Part shown: in pieces, positions 36,110 to 45,251 of the stretch
How positions within the stretch are numbered: the stretch's first letter is position 1
Layout: each line of letters opens with the position of its first letter
Source of the DNA: Maritalea mobilis
Lineage (GTDB): Bacteria; Pseudomonadota; Alphaproteobacteria; Rhizobiales; Devosiaceae
Length of the DNA stretch: 64,000 nt
Direction of reading: 5' to 3'
Assembly: GCF_004363175.1 (NCBI RefSeq)
Contig: NZ_SNYR01000003.1
Coordinates: 334,193-398,192, forward strand
Translations under genes and position numbers: made by a program
Notes under the pieces: generated by a model
Told to the model about the DNA's origin: nothing
The model's database searches: none
The model's input: only the letters and a program-made list of their open reading frames with translations

Positions 36110-37399
36110 ATGCTCGACCGCAACCAACAAAATCAGTTCAAAGCCCCAGAATGGGCACCAGACCGCTGGAAAAATATCAAACGCAACTATACGCCAGAAG
36201 ATGTGGCCAAATTGGCGGGATCGCTGCCGATCCAACATTCATTGGCGGAAAATGGCGCCAAAAAATTGTGGCAGCTTTTGCATAGTGAAGATTATGTGCC
36301 GACCCTCGGCACCTTCACGGGCAACCAAGCGGTGCAGCAGATCAAAGCGGGGCTGAAAGCCATCTATTTGTCCGGCTGGCAGGTTGCGGCAGATGCGAAC
36401 AATTCAGGCAATATGTATCCTGACCAATCGCTTTACCCTGCGGACAGCGTGCCCGCCATCGTTAAGCGCATCAACAAGGCGCTACAACGGGCAGACCAGA
36501 TCCAGACAATGGAAAAACTGTCTGGTGAAAGCACCACCGATTATGATTTCTTCGCACCGATTATTGCTGACGCGGAAGCCGGGTTTGGCGGTCAGTTGAA
36601 CGCCTTTGAATTGATGAAAGCCATGATTGAAGCAGGTGCCGCCGCGGTACACTTTGAAGATCAATTGGCGTCTGAAAAGAAATGCGGCCACTTAGGCGGC
36701 AAGGTTCTGGTGCCAACAAAAACCTTCGTCCGCACATTGAACGCCGCGCGTTTGGCATCTGACGTTATGGGCGTGCCCACATTGATTATGGCACGGACGG
36801 ATGCGGAAGCGGCACGGTTGATCACCTCAGACGTTGATGAATATGACGCACCATTTGTAACGGGCGAGCGCACCGAAGAAGGCTTCTATCGCCTGAAAGG
36901 TGGGTTTGATGCCGCGATTGCCCGTGGTTTGGCTTATGCGCCATATGCGGATTTGATCTGGTGCGAAACCTCAACGCCAAATCTGGATGATGCCCGCCGC
37001 TTTGCTGAAGCGATCAAGCGCGAATATCCAGAGCAAATGCTGGCTTATAACTGCTCACCATCGTTCAACTGGGCGAAGCATATGGGTGAAGCAGAGATGG
37101 AGAAATTCCAAGCTGAATTGGGCGCGATGGGCTATAAATATCAGTTCATCACCTTGGCTGGCTTCCACAATCTCAGCTACACCACATTTGATCTGGCGAG
37201 CCGCTATAAGGATCGCGGCATGGCGGCGTATTCAGAATTGCAGCAGGCAGAATTTGGTGCGGAAAGCCGCGGCTTTTCGGCCACACGGCACCAGCGCGAA
37301 GTGGGCACCAGCTATTTCGATGCCGTTTCCATGGCGGTTAGCCAAGGCTCCAGCTCAACCACAGCCATGGCCGAATCCACCGAAACTGCACAGTTCTAA
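36110..37399 (+). CDS. aceA: Isocitrate lyase
   Basis: A 429-residue glyoxylate-shunt enzyme that splits isocitrate into succinate and glyoxylate. The catalytic motif KKCGH is at residues 190-194 (Cys192), and [12 protein letters not shown] binds magnesium. The later YNCSPSFNW segment also fits. GGGAGAAGAG precedes the ATG. Malate synthase is not in the window. Control by the divergent RamB-like protein is likely. A strong terminator follows. Confidence 0.97.
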   Translation: MLDRNQQNQFKAPEWAPDRWKNIKRNYTPEDVAKLAGSLPIQHSLAENGAKKLWQLLHSEDYVPTLGTFTGNQAVQQIKAGLKAIYLSGWQVAADANNSGNMYPDQSLYPADSVPAIVKRINKALQRADQIQTMEKLSGESTTDYDFFAPIIADAEAGFGGQLNAFELMKAMIEAGAAAVHFEDQLASEKKCGHLGGKVLVPTKTFVRTLNAARLASDVMGVPTLIMARTDAEAARLITSDVDEYDAPFVTGERTEEGFYRLKGGFDAAIARGLAYAPYADLIWCETSTPNLDDARRFAEAIKREYPEQMLAYNCSPSFNWAKHMGEAEMEKFQAELGAMGYKYQFITLAGFHNLSYTTFDLASRYKDRGMAAYSELQQAEFGAESRGFSATRHQREVGTSYFDAVSMAVSQGSSSTTAMAESTETAQF

Positions 37400-37460
37400 G
37401 CATCTACCCTTTGGCAATAGGTCGTTGTCCCCACAGTTGACGGCCAAAAGTCAAAACTCA

Positions 37461-37488
37461 ACCGGCGGGTTTCCCCGCCGGTTTTTTT
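37461..37488 (+). terminator. Intrinsic terminator after aceA
   Basis: ACCGGCGGG (37461-37469) pairs with CCCGCCGGT (37474-37482) around a 4-nt loop, followed by seven T. It ends just before the stop codon of the convergent peptidase gene. Confidence 0.93.
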
Positions 37489-37495
37489 ATTCAAA

Positions 37496-39574
37496 TTAGT
37501 CGGCCTTTTGGCCAGATGCTAAAGCTTTGCTGGCTTCGGCCAGGCCTTTCACCTCATCAATGCCTGCAAGGATTTCGGCAGATGAGCCTTTAAAAGCATC
37601 GCCAATCGGCTCGGCACGACCACCCAGACATTCGGCCAAAAAGCCTTCCATGGTCGCAAAGAAGCTGAGGCGGTTTTCTGGGCGTTGGAAGCCGTGACCT
37701 TCATCGGTGTAATTCAAATAAGTCACCGGCAAATTCTTTTCCTTCATCGCATCAGCGATTTGATCTGCCTCGATTTTGGTGACGCGTGGGTCGTTTGCCC
37801 CTTGGCCAATCAAGAGCGGCACTTTGATCTTGTCCACATGGGTCAAAGGCGACTGGGCCACAATGCGTTCCCGATCTTCTGGCTTGGCCGGATCACCAAT
37901 ATGACGATAGAAGGTGCCTTCCAAAACAGGTCGCCAATAGGGCGGGAAGCTCTCCATCAGGGTCACCAGATTAGACGGGCCCACAATATCAACGCCGCAG
38001 GCAAATTTGTCTGGCGTGAAGGTAACGCCCACCAACGTGGCATAGCCACCATAAGAGCCGCCACCAATGGCAACCTTGTCAGGGTCGGCAATGCCTTGTT
38101 CGATTGCCCAGTCGACGGCATCGATCAAATCATCATGCATTTTGCCAGACCATTCGCCGATGGCTTTATTGACGTGATTTTTGCCAAAGCCAGTTGAGCC
38201 GCGATAATTGACGCTAAGCACCGCATAGCCTCGGTTGGCCATCCACTGGTGGGTGGCGTTATAGCCATAGCCATCGCGTGCCCACGGCCCGCCATGCACC
38301 CACAATAGGGTTGGCACAGGCTTATCTGGAATGCCGTCACCATCTTCATCGCTGCCCGGTGGCAAAGTGTAATAGCTCACCAGTTCCAACCCATCGCGCG
38401 CTTTAATCGCCACGGGATGCATAGGTTGCAATGGCGCGTCGGCGAGGGCTGGGCGGCTGGAGAACAGTTCGGTCAATGTTTTGCTGTCGCGATCATAAAG
38501 CTGGAAGGTGCCCGGCGCTTCCGCCGCATCATCAACCACCACCCATTTGCGATTGTCGCGCGTGGCACTGGTGATGCTGATCTGGCCTTTGAACTGTGAT
38601 TTCAAATAGGCAAGATCATCTTCGACAGACGGATCTAAAGCAGTCCATTCTGCCTTCAAATGATTGACTGCATAAGCCAGCGGCTCCAGCGTCACCGGGT
38701 CTGACGCGATGTTCGAAATATCTGCGAGATCGCTGCTGGCAATTTCCGTTACCTTGCCGGTCTCAATTTCCACCTTGGTGAAGGCGGCTTTGTCGCGCCC
38801 ACGGCTGTCGAGCATATAAATGCTCTTATTATCTTTGGTGAACCCGATCAGGCTGGTATTGAAAAAATCATCATTTTCAATGGATTGAAACAGTTCGCCT
38901 TTTTCGCCTTTGGCGTTCACATGATAAATATTGGCGCCGCCACCGGGAATGGTTTCCACTGCAAAACGCGGGGTGAGGCTATTATCAATTTCCCAGCCGC
39001 CATAGCCCGGATTTTCGGCCAACAGGCTCATTTCGCCTGTGTGATAATCCAGCTCATAAAGATCAAAAAATTGCGGATCACGCTCATTAATGCCGATAAT
39101 GGCGCGGCCGGGATAATCCTTATTCATTTGCAACATTTGTGCCCGCGCCCCATCCTTGATGGGCGTAAGATCGCGGGTTTCTGCGGTTTCAATATTGGTG
39201 GCGTAAAGATGGAAATTCTCATCGCCGCCTTTATCCTGTTGGGTCAGAATATAAGCGCTATCTGGGGTCCAGAAATGGGCATTGATGCCGCGCAACTTAT
39301 CTTGCGTGATCACGCGGGCTTCGTCTGGCGCGTCTGCGGGCGCCACCCACACATTCATCACCCCATCTTTTGGTGCGAGCCAGCTTAGCCATTTCCCATC
39401 GGGGCTGATGCGGCCTTGCGATTGGGTGGGATTGCCCAACAGCGCTTCGCGCGGAATAAGGTCATATTGGGGGGAAGATGCAAATGCGGGTGCCATTGTG
39501 CCTCCGGCCATTGAAAGTAAAATTGAACAGGCGACCGTGGCGGCCAGCCCAGATGATTTGATTGAATATGACAT
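37496..39574 (-). CDS. Secreted S9-family prolyl oligopeptidase-type peptidase
   Basis: A 692-residue serine peptidase. The N-terminus has a signal peptide (LAATVACSILLSMAGG, cut near AFA-SSP at about 33). A beta-propeller-like region (about 40-400) precedes the alpha/beta hydrolase domain. The nucleophile is in AIGGGSYGGYATLVG, the acid in GANDPRVTKIEADQ and the histidine in TDEGHGFQRPENR. It resembles acylaminoacyl peptidases and dipeptidyl peptidases, and probably breaks down short peptides in the periplasm. It is a single-gene unit. Confidence 0.9.
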   Translation of the reverse strand: MSYSIKSSGLAATVACSILLSMAGGTMAPAFASSPQYDLIPREALLGNPTQSQGRISPDGKWLSWLAPKDGVMNVWVAPADAPDEARVITQDKLRGINAHFWTPDSAYILTQQDKGGDENFHLYATNIETAETRDLTPIKDGARAQMLQMNKDYPGRAIIGINERDPQFFDLYELDYHTGEMSLLAENPGYGGWEIDNSLTPRFAVETIPGGGANIYHVNAKGEKGELFQSIENDDFFNTSLIGFTKDNKSIYMLDSRGRDKAAFTKVEIETGKVTEIASSDLADISNIASDPVTLEPLAYAVNHLKAEWTALDPSVEDDLAYLKSQFKGQISITSATRDNRKWVVVDDAAEAPGTFQLYDRDSKTLTELFSSRPALADAPLQPMHPVAIKARDGLELVSYYTLPPGSDEDGDGIPDKPVPTLLWVHGGPWARDGYGYNATHQWMANRGYAVLSVNYRGSTGFGKNHVNKAIGEWSGKMHDDLIDAVDWAIEQGIADPDKVAIGGGSYGGYATLVGVTFTPDKFACGVDIVGPSNLVTLMESFPPYWRPVLEGTFYRHIGDPAKPEDRERIVAQSPLTHVDKIKVPLLIGQGANDPRVTKIEADQIADAMKEKNLPVTYLNYTDEGHGFQRPENRLSFFATMEGFLAECLGGRAEPIGDAFKGSSAEILAGIDEVKGLAEASKALASGQKAD

Positions 39575-39704
39575 ATAAGTGCTCCTTGGCAGAATGCCAA
39601 AGAGATGAGGCGCATTTGCCGCCGAACAAGGATGAATTTATCCGTTTAACCGATAAACTCGCACTTGAATTGAGCCACATTGAAGTCCACGCGCGCCCGA
39701 GCTT

Positions 39705-40124
39705 TTAGGCGGTTCTCATCTTTTGTGCCATCCCCACAGAATGGGGGGCCGTAAATTCAAACCCATATTGGCGATAAAGGTGATGGGCCTCCCCATCGGC
39801 AAACAAATTCACCCAGCAGGAGGTGGGCAAATTGGCTTTGATATATTCATCAATGGCTTGCAAAATCTGCTTGCCCAAACCCTTGCCTTGATGGATGGGT
39901 GCGACAGCAATGTCTGTTACTTGCGCAAAGCAACCGCCATCTCCAATAACGCGTCCCATGCCAATCAAGGCGCCCTGTTCATCACGCAAACACACGCCAA
40001 ATAGCGAATTCTTCATGGCGATTTGCGCCGCGTCTAAAGATTTAGGCTGTAGGCCAGCTAAAACCCGCATATCGCAATATTCTTGCGGGGTAGGCGTCTT
40101 GTGTTCGATCTGAATCTTGGTCAT
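39705..40124 (-). CDS. GNAT-family N-acetyltransferase
   Basis: A 139-residue acetyltransferase. Motif A is DIAVAPIHQGKGLGKQIL, with acetyl-CoA-binding QGKGLG, and the end LYRQYGFEFTAPHSVGM fits motif B. The substrate is unknown. It is divergent from the secreted protein gene at 40182 across 57 nt. Confidence 0.85.
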   Translation of the reverse strand: MTKIQIEHKTPTPQEYCDMRVLAGLQPKSLDAAQIAMKNSLFGVCLRDEQGALIGMGRVIGDGGCFAQVTDIAVAPIHQGKGLGKQILQAIDEYIKANLPTSCWVNLFADGEAHHLYRQYGFEFTAPHSVGMAQKMRTA

Positions 40125-40181
40125 GTTGGCTTCATCTATATTTGGTTGGATCGCACATAACGTGCAGAGTGGATTTTTAAA

Positions 40182-40748
40182 ATGAATTTTATAAAGCGTT
40201 TATGTCGTGTCTTGGTTTTGGCTGGCTTGGTTGTGGGCCTGAGCAATGGTTCAATTTCAACCTCATTTGCGCAAGCGCCAAAGGGCATCAATGAAGCCTT
40301 TTTGGTCGAAAATACAGCCCGGGTCCGCAAGGTGAAATCCTATTATGCGGGCAACACAGTGATGACTTATAACAAGCCCTATGGCACCCAAGTCGAATAT
40401 TTTGCGCCAAATGGCAAAACCTATCTCTGGTATCCCGGCAATCGGGCCATTGTGCGCGGCGAGTGGAAGGTGAACAAAGGCAAAGATGGGTTTCCGCAAA
40501 CTTGCTTCCGCTATCAGGCCAACAGCGTCAATCCTTACACCAAAGTGCCCGGTGGACAATGGCAATGCGCCCAATCCATCTACATCATGTTCACAGACAT
40601 ACAGCGGGTGAAGGGCGACGCGTTGGGGCTGAGCAAAGGCTTGCCGTTCAAACTCTCCAAGCGCAAAACCAGTTTTCAGAAATTGGCGAAAAAGGCAAAG
40701 CTGGATGCAAACAATTTGCGCTATTTGCCGACGGCGCGGGATAAATAA
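40182..40748 (+). CDS. Secreted protein of unknown function
   Basis: A 188-residue protein with a signal peptide (RLCRVLVLAGLVVGLSNG, cut near SFAQA-P at about 32). The mature part has a repeated aromatic pattern (VEYFAPNGKTYLWYPGNRA), one Cys pair (QTCFRYQ and QWQCAQS) that could form a disulfide, and a basic C-terminus. The YFAPNGKT region recalls the DUF995 proteins of Hyphomicrobiales, but I am not sure of the match. No function can be assigned. Confidence 0.65.
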   Translation: MNFIKRLCRVLVLAGLVVGLSNGSISTSFAQAPKGINEAFLVENTARVRKVKSYYAGNTVMTYNKPYGTQVEYFAPNGKTYLWYPGNRAIVRGEWKVNKGKDGFPQTCFRYQANSVNPYTKVPGGQWQCAQSIYIMFTDIQRVKGDALGLSKGLPFKLSKRKTSFQKLAKKAKLDANNLRYLPTARDK

Positions 40749-40754
40749 GCGCAG

Positions 40755-41297
40755 TTAAACCAGATCAGTCTCCGTCCAGCCAATCGCGGCAAGATCCTCC
40801 GCGCGATAAGGTTGATCAATGGCGAACAGAAATTCGTCTAATTGGGGAGGCTTAACTGGACTGCCAGCGAGCATCGCATGGGCTTGCCCACGATGGTGAA
40901 TTTGGTGCTGAAACAGATGCAACAACACATTTTCCGCGGGCTCAGTGGTGTTGTGTAAGTGCACGATTGCTTCCAACTTTGCCGCATCTAGATTTTGGCA
41001 AAATGAGACCAACCGCTCATCCACTTCGCTTTGCGCGTCACGCAGTGCCGCGGGATCATCAAACGGTGTTTCATCCTTCCATGCATCAACGCCAAGATTG
41101 CCGCCTTCAAGCGCGTCAACATAATACCAGTCAACCACCAGAATATGGTTCAAGGTTTCCCATAAGGACGGGAAAAAGGATGTGCGTTCCTTTTTAAATT
41201 CATTCATGTCCAGCGCTGAAATGGCGGTGAGCAAGCGATAATTGGCGAGCCGATTATTCTGCGCCAACTTCACAAAGGGGCGGGCCACAGGGTCCAT
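40755..41297 (-). CDS. DinB-family protein
   Basis: A 180-residue four-helix-bundle protein. Metal-ligand histidines are seen in LWETLNHILVVDWYY and LFQHQIHHRGQAHAML, which define the DinB/YfiT fold. Members act as metal-dependent hydrolases or thiol transferases, mostly of unknown substrate; this is not DNA polymerase IV. The ATG at 41297 lies 4 nt after the comM stop, so the two are probably co-transcribed. Earlier in-frame codons overlap comM. Confidence 0.85.
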   Translation of the reverse strand: MDPVARPFVKLAQNNRLANYRLLTAISALDMNEFKKERTSFFPSLWETLNHILVVDWYYVDALEGGNLGVDAWKDETPFDDPAALRDAQSEVDERLVSFCQNLDAAKLEAIVHLHNTTEPAENVLLHLFQHQIHHRGQAHAMLAGSPVKPPQLDEFLFAIDQPYRAEDLAAIGWTETDLV

Positions 41298-41301
41298 AAG
41301 T

Positions 41302-42822
41302 CTATCCCAGATTAAAATTAAGCCTATAGCCGAGGGATTCGGCCACATGATGTCGCTCCACATTGGCCTGATTTTCCAAATCTGCCAAGGTGCGGGCCAC
41401 CTTTAAAACCCGGTGATAGGCCCGGGCCGACAGATTGAACTTTTCCGCTGCATTGACCAGAAGCTGCTTGGAATCACTTTTCAACTCGACCACTTTTTCA
41501 ATGATATTTGCGCTGGCCTTGGCATTGGTGTGAATGCCTTTATCTGCCAAATCCGCATAGCGATCTTGCTGCACCTGGCGCGCCCGCGCCACCCGTTGCG
41601 CGATGGATTTGCTCGGTTCTGCCTTGCCTTGATCAATCATATCAAGGGCAGATACAGCGGGCACATCCACCCGAATATCAATTCGATCCAAAAACGGGCC
41701 GGACAGGCGGGCCTGATAATCAGCTGCACAACGATCGCCCCGGCGGCACGTGTGCCCCGGCGTGCCCGCCATGCCGCATTTACACGGATTCATGGCCGCG
41801 ATCAGTTGGAATTGCGACGGGTAGCTGACCCGATGATTTGCGCGGGCAATCACCGTTTCACCGCTTTCCAGAGGTTGGCGCAAACTGTCCAACACTTGCG
41901 GCGAAAATTCGGGCAATTCATCTAAAAACAGCACCCCATTATGGGCAAGTGACACTTCCCCCGGCTTCACCTTTAATCCGCCCCCCACCAGCGCGGCCAT
42001 CGACGCAGAATGGTGCGGAGCGCGGAAGGGCCGTCGATCAGACAATTGCCCGCCCGCCAACTGTCCGGCGACCGATTGCACCATGGACACATCCAGCAGC
42101 TCGCGCGGATTTAGGGGCGGTAAAATAGAAGGGAGTCGCGCCGCCAACATGGACTTGCCCGCACCGGGCGGCCCAACCATCAAGAAATTATGGCCTCCAG
42201 CGGCGGCCACTTCCAGCGCCCGTTTGGCGCCTTCTTGCCCCTTAATGTCGGCCATATCGGGCAGATCAGCGCCCATCTCCTGCCGCTTGGGTTGCGGACG
42301 GGCGCACATTTGCGCCCCTTTTAAATGGTTGATCAGCGCCAATAGGCTTTCCGGCGCCACAATATCAAGCTCGTTGCTCGCCCATGCCGCTTCCGGTCCA
42401 GCTGCGTTAGGGCAGATTAAGCCAAGTTCCATGGTCTGGGCCGCAATGGCAGTGGGCAACACCCCTGCAACCGGCGAAATGCGGCCATCCAAAGCCAATT
42501 CGCCCAAGACCAAATAGCCATTGGCCATATCAGGCGAGATCGCCCCAATCGCGGCCATAAGGCCTAAGGCGATGGGTAAATCATAATGGCTGCCTTCTTT
42601 CGGTAAATCAGCGGGGGCGAGATTGACGACAATGCGTTTGGGGGGCAGCGACAAGCCGGATGCATTGAGCGCAGCGCGCACCCGCTCCTTACTTTCCGCC
42701 ACGGCCTTATCGGCCAATCCAACAATATTGAAAGCAGGCATGCCATTGGCGACCTGCACTTGCACGTCAATAGGCACAGTATGAATGCCCTGAAACGCGA
42801 CCGTTTGAATGCGCGTGACCAT
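41302..42822 (-). CDS. comM: YifB/ComM-family Mg-chelatase-like AAA+ ATPase
   Basis: A 506-residue ATPase. The N-terminal Lon-like fold starts MVTRIQTVAFQGIHTVPIDV. Walker A is GPPGAGKSMLAARLPSILPP, and Walker B lies in NGVLFLDELPEF. A zinc-like Cys cluster is in CKCGMAGTPGHTCRRGDRC. ComM is a hexameric helicase that aids branch migration during natural transformation; in bacteria that are not transformable its role is unclear. No other competence genes are in the window. Confidence 0.93.
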   Translation of the reverse strand: MVTRIQTVAFQGIHTVPIDVQVQVANGMPAFNIVGLADKAVAESKERVRAALNASGLSLPPKRIVVNLAPADLPKEGSHYDLPIALGLMAAIGAISPDMANGYLVLGELALDGRISPVAGVLPTAIAAQTMELGLICPNAAGPEAAWASNELDIVAPESLLALINHLKGAQMCARPQPKRQEMGADLPDMADIKGQEGAKRALEVAAAGGHNFLMVGPPGAGKSMLAARLPSILPPLNPRELLDVSMVQSVAGQLAGGQLSDRRPFRAPHHSASMAALVGGGLKVKPGEVSLAHNGVLFLDELPEFSPQVLDSLRQPLESGETVIARANHRVSYPSQFQLIAAMNPCKCGMAGTPGHTCRRGDRCAADYQARLSGPFLDRIDIRVDVPAVSALDMIDQGKAEPSKSIAQRVARARQVQQDRYADLADKGIHTNAKASANIIEKVVELKSDSKQLLVNAAEKFNLSARAYHRVLKVARTLADLENQANVERHHVAESLGYRLNFNLG

Positions 42823-42892
42823 AAATTTCCAAAAACCAAACTAAGTATTATCACGAAGCCTAGCAGGGGATATGGTCACACGCAAGAACGTT

Positions 42893-43099
42893 TCAGGAAC
42901 GTCTGCCCAATGCAGTTGAGAACATGCCGCCCATCAAGCCCACATCACGCTGCATGCGTGGCGGCAATGGGTTGTCCATATGATGGGATGCAGTGGGCTT
43001 TTTCTCCACCATTGCGGTGTTAATCGCGGTTTCAGTTGAAGGGGAGCTTTTGCGCCAGCGGGCAAAAAAGCCATGGTTCGGTTTAGGGAAGTTGGTCAT
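42893..43099 (-). CDS. Small DUF1127-like protein, tandem copy 1
   Basis: A 68-residue basic protein, MTNFPKPNHGFFARWRKS at the start. The C-terminal PPRMQRDVGLMGG resembles the D-IG-L end of DUF1127 proteins. AAGGAG lies 7 nt before the ATG at 43099, which makes translation likely. It shares a related C-terminal motif (RD-V/L-G-L/I) and a homologous upstream region with the gene at 43265, so the two appear to be diverged tandem copies. The conserved element of the neighbouring LysR gene is repeated 54 nt upstream (43153-43201). Function unknown. Confidence 0.65.
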   Translation of the reverse strand: MTNFPKPNHGFFARWRKSSPSTETAINTAMVEKKPTASHHMDNPLPPRMQRDVGLMGGMFSTALGRRS

Positions 43100-43152
43100 G
43101 TGCAGCTCCTTTGCTGAAGGGGTGCTAAGAGCATGAACCTCAACCGTGCCTT

Positions 43153-43201
43153 TGACCAACAAAAGCTATGACCTCTAGCATAAGTAAATTTTATGCATGG
43201 C
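43153..43201. repeat. Copy 1 of the LysR upstream element
   Basis: This 49-nt stretch matches 43518-43566 at about 42 of 49 positions, offset by 365 nt. It contains the perfect inverted repeat GCATAA-N7-TTATGC (43178-43196), which fits the T-N11-A form of LysR-family binding sites. It lies 54 nt upstream of the small gene at 42893-43099. Confidence 0.75.
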
Positions 43202-43264
43202 ATGGTCATCAGTTTAAAGGTTCAGCTCCGCACCTCGGTTTTGTCTTGGTCAGGGAAAACGAAA

Positions 43265-43462
43265 TTAGCGTCCACGCTTGATATGCCCATAAGGCTCAAT
43301 GCCGAGATCACGCCGCAAATGCGGCGACAAATGATATGTGCTATATTTAGTTTTTTTAGGTCTCGGCTGAGGAGAACTAAGGTTCGGACCACGCTGCGCA
43401 AAGTGAATGATTTTGCGCAGAAGGGGTGATTTGAAGGGTATCGACGCAATTTGTAAGGGCAT
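43265..43462 (-). CDS. Small DUF1127-like protein, tandem copy 2
   Basis: A 65-residue basic protein, starting MPLQIASIPFKSPLLRKI and ending in SPHLRRDLGIEPYGHIKRGR, which resembles the end of DUF1127 proteins. AAGGAG lies 7 nt before the ATG at 43462. It is divergent from the LysR gene at 43562. Its leader aligns with that of the small gene at 42893 (shared AGCTTTTGTTGG, then TTCAT and GCA blocks, then AAGGAG). DUF1127 proteins of this size bind RNA or affect phosphate and carbon metabolism in relatives. The role here is unknown. Confidence 0.6.
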   Translation of the reverse strand: MPLQIASIPFKSPLLRKIIHFAQRGPNLSSPQPRPKKTKYSTYHLSPHLRRDLGIEPYGHIKRGR

Positions 43463-43517
43463 TATTCAACTCCTTAAAGAAAAATGTTGCGTACAATATG
43501 AATTGTGGCCATGCTGT

Positions 43518-43566
43518 TGGCCAACAAAAGCTCTGGCCTCTAGCATAAGGAGATTTTATCTATGGC
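43518..43566. promoter_or_regulatory. Copy 2 of the LysR upstream element, overlapping the LysR start
   Basis: This copy ends in the LysR ATG. Its half-sites ATAA and TTAT flank GGAGATT, so the likely binding site (43543-43561) covers the ribosome binding site of the LysR gene. It also lies 56 nt upstream of the small gene at 43265-43462 on the other strand. It is a candidate operator for autoregulation and for the divergent small gene. Confidence 0.65.
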
Positions 43567-44470
43567 GCTGGACCCATTGCCTCCGCTCACCGCGTTGCGG
43601 GCATTTGATGCTGCGGCACGACACAATAGTTTCACCAAAGCGGCTGAAGAGCTGAATATGAGCCAGGCCGCCATCAGCTATCAAATCCGGCAATTGGAAG
43701 ATCGATTTGGTGAGCCACTTTTTATCCGCAATGCGCGCCAAGTTATTCTAAGCGAAGCAGGTGCGCGGCTGGCCCCATCCGTAACCGAAGCTTTTGAAAT
43801 CATCCGGCGCGGCTTTGCAGAAGCCAAAGGCCAGCGCGATGATTTGCTGACCATCACCATGGTGCAAACCTTCGCCAGCTCCTGGCTGGCCCGCTATATT
43901 GGTGGATTTCACATCAATAATGGTGATGTGGCCGTCAAAGTGGATATTTCGAGCAATGTGATCTTGGATTTTCACAGCTCTGGTATGGACATTGCCATTC
44001 GATCCGGCCATGGCGACTGGCCCGGGCTGGTGGCCAAAAAGCTATTCCATTTCGATTATACAGTGATGGCTGCCCCATGTTTTATAGAAGAAAACACGAT
44101 TGAAAAGCCCGAAGACATCATGGGGCTACCCATGGCCAGCCCGCACGATCCATGGTGGCGCATTTGGCTCGAGCAGCAAGGCATTGATGCAAAAGGCATG
44201 GCACAAGCGCGCGGCCCAGTGTTGGATGTGCAATATATCAATGGCATCGCGGCGCTGTCTGGCCATGCGCTGGCGCTGCTCACCCCAGCATTGTTTTACC
44301 CTGAGCTGACCAATGGCAGTTTAGTGCAGCCATTTGATTATGTGCATCGTGAAGAAAAGGCCCTTTGGCTGTGTTATCCCAAAGGGCGCGAAAATTGGCC
44401 AAAGGTTAGAAGGTTCGAAGAATGGCTGTTTGCCAAGCTCGATGAAACCATGCCTAACCGACGGATTTAA
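43562..44470 (+). CDS. LysR-family regulator, GcvA/VtlR-like
   Basis: A 302-residue LysR-type regulator. The winged helix-turn-helix (about 6-66) reads LTALRAFDAAARHNSFTKAA, then LNMSQAAISYQIRQLEDRFG. The effector-binding domain (about 92-295) is complete and ends KVRRFEEWLFAKLDE. It belongs to the GcvA-like branch, which includes VtlR (LsrB in Sinorhizobium). In Brucella and Agrobacterium VtlR activates small DUF1127-type genes and AbcR RNAs. Here two such small genes lie divergently beside it. AAGGAG lies 9 nt before the ATG. Confidence 0.85.
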   Translation: MALDPLPPLTALRAFDAAARHNSFTKAAEELNMSQAAISYQIRQLEDRFGEPLFIRNARQVILSEAGARLAPSVTEAFEIIRRGFAEAKGQRDDLLTITMVQTFASSWLARYIGGFHINNGDVAVKVDISSNVILDFHSSGMDIAIRSGHGDWPGLVAKKLFHFDYTVMAAPCFIEENTIEKPEDIMGLPMASPHDPWWRIWLEQQGIDAKGMAQARGPVLDVQYINGIAALSGHALALLTPALFYPELTNGSLVQPFDYVHREEKALWLCYPKGRENWPKVRRFEEWLFAKLDETMPNRRI

Positions 44471-45141
44471 AACTTAAACCGCACCCCAACCATGCCAGCA
44501 TTGGCGCCATCAATGGGCGCAAAACCAGTGGTGCCCCACGCGCCTGAGCGGTGCTGCGCCCGCCAGAACACTTCAAGCTCTGGATTGTCGACATGGGAAA
44601 AACTGATTTCCGGCCCCACATAAAAGAGCAGATTGGCAGGAATATCCTGTGCCTCTTCCCGCTCTTTCGCGATGCCAAATGTGTCAGTGACTGCGCTGAG
44701 GCCCAGCGTAAGCGACGGGGAAACGCGAACTGTATCGCCCAGCACCCAACCATTATAGCGGCCAACACCACCGGCCCAAACTTCAGCAGTGGCAGGGCCT
44801 TCGCCAAAGCGGCCAGCCACACCAGCTTCAAGGCCCCAATTCCAGCCTTCAGGATCGGTGATGAAAAATTTCTGATAGCCAAGGGCTATACCATAGAAAT
44901 TTTCAGGGATCGGGTTGGGCGTGAAAGTGTGACCGAAATAGCCTTTGTGATAGCGCCCGCCGAAAATAAACACAGACTCATCAAACGCATCGCTGGTCAT
45001 CACCGGCGCAGGGTCAACCATAGTGGTTGGCGGCACATCGCCCGGCAAAGATTGTGCGCCCGCGCCCTGAAGGGCGGGAACGCACAAGGAAAACGCTAGC
45101 AAAACTGATTTGGAGGTCGATTTCGACAAGACAGCACCCAA
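44467..45141 (-). CDS. Outer-membrane beta-barrel, PagL-like lipid A deacylase
   Basis: A 224-residue exported protein with a signal peptide (VLLAFSLCVPALQGAGA) and alternating hydrophobic strands typical of a small outer-membrane barrel. The segment VFWRAQHRSGAWG places His and Ser as H-x-S, as in the PagL/acyloxyacyl hydrolase active site, and it ends in VGVRFKF with the terminal Phe of outer-membrane proteins. It may remove an acyl chain from lipid A. The start is uncertain; TTG codons at 45141 and 45129 are both possible. Its stop overlaps that of the LysR gene. Confidence 0.6.
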   Translation of the reverse strand: MGAVLSKSTSKSVLLAFSLCVPALQGAGAQSLPGDVPPTTMVDPAPVMTSDAFDESVFIFGGRYHKGYFGHTFTPNPIPENFYGIALGYQKFFITDPEGWNWGLEAGVAGRFGEGPATAEVWAGGVGRYNGWVLGDTVRVSPSLTLGLSAVTDTFGIAKEREEAQDIPANLLFYVGPEISFSHVDNPELEVFWRAQHRSGAWGTTGFAPIDGANAGMVGVRFKF

Positions 45142-45251
45142 TTACTTCGTTGTTTGCGGCCTTGCCTAAACTCTTTTGCAAAGCGCGCCTTTTGAAAGGC
45201 TTCATATCAGAAACGCGTGAACATTCATATAGTTCCACCGTGTCGTTTTGA

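Noticed and set aside
43193-43429. Plus-strand frame between the two small genes
   Set aside because: No ribosome site, no family resemblance, and it lies antisense to the better supported small gene at 43265-43462.
42893-43462. Tandem AbcR-type small RNAs instead of small genes
   Set aside because: AbcR RNAs do lie beside VtlR/LsrB in some relatives, but both frames here have strong ribosome sites and a shared C-terminal protein motif. Small RNAs cannot be excluded.
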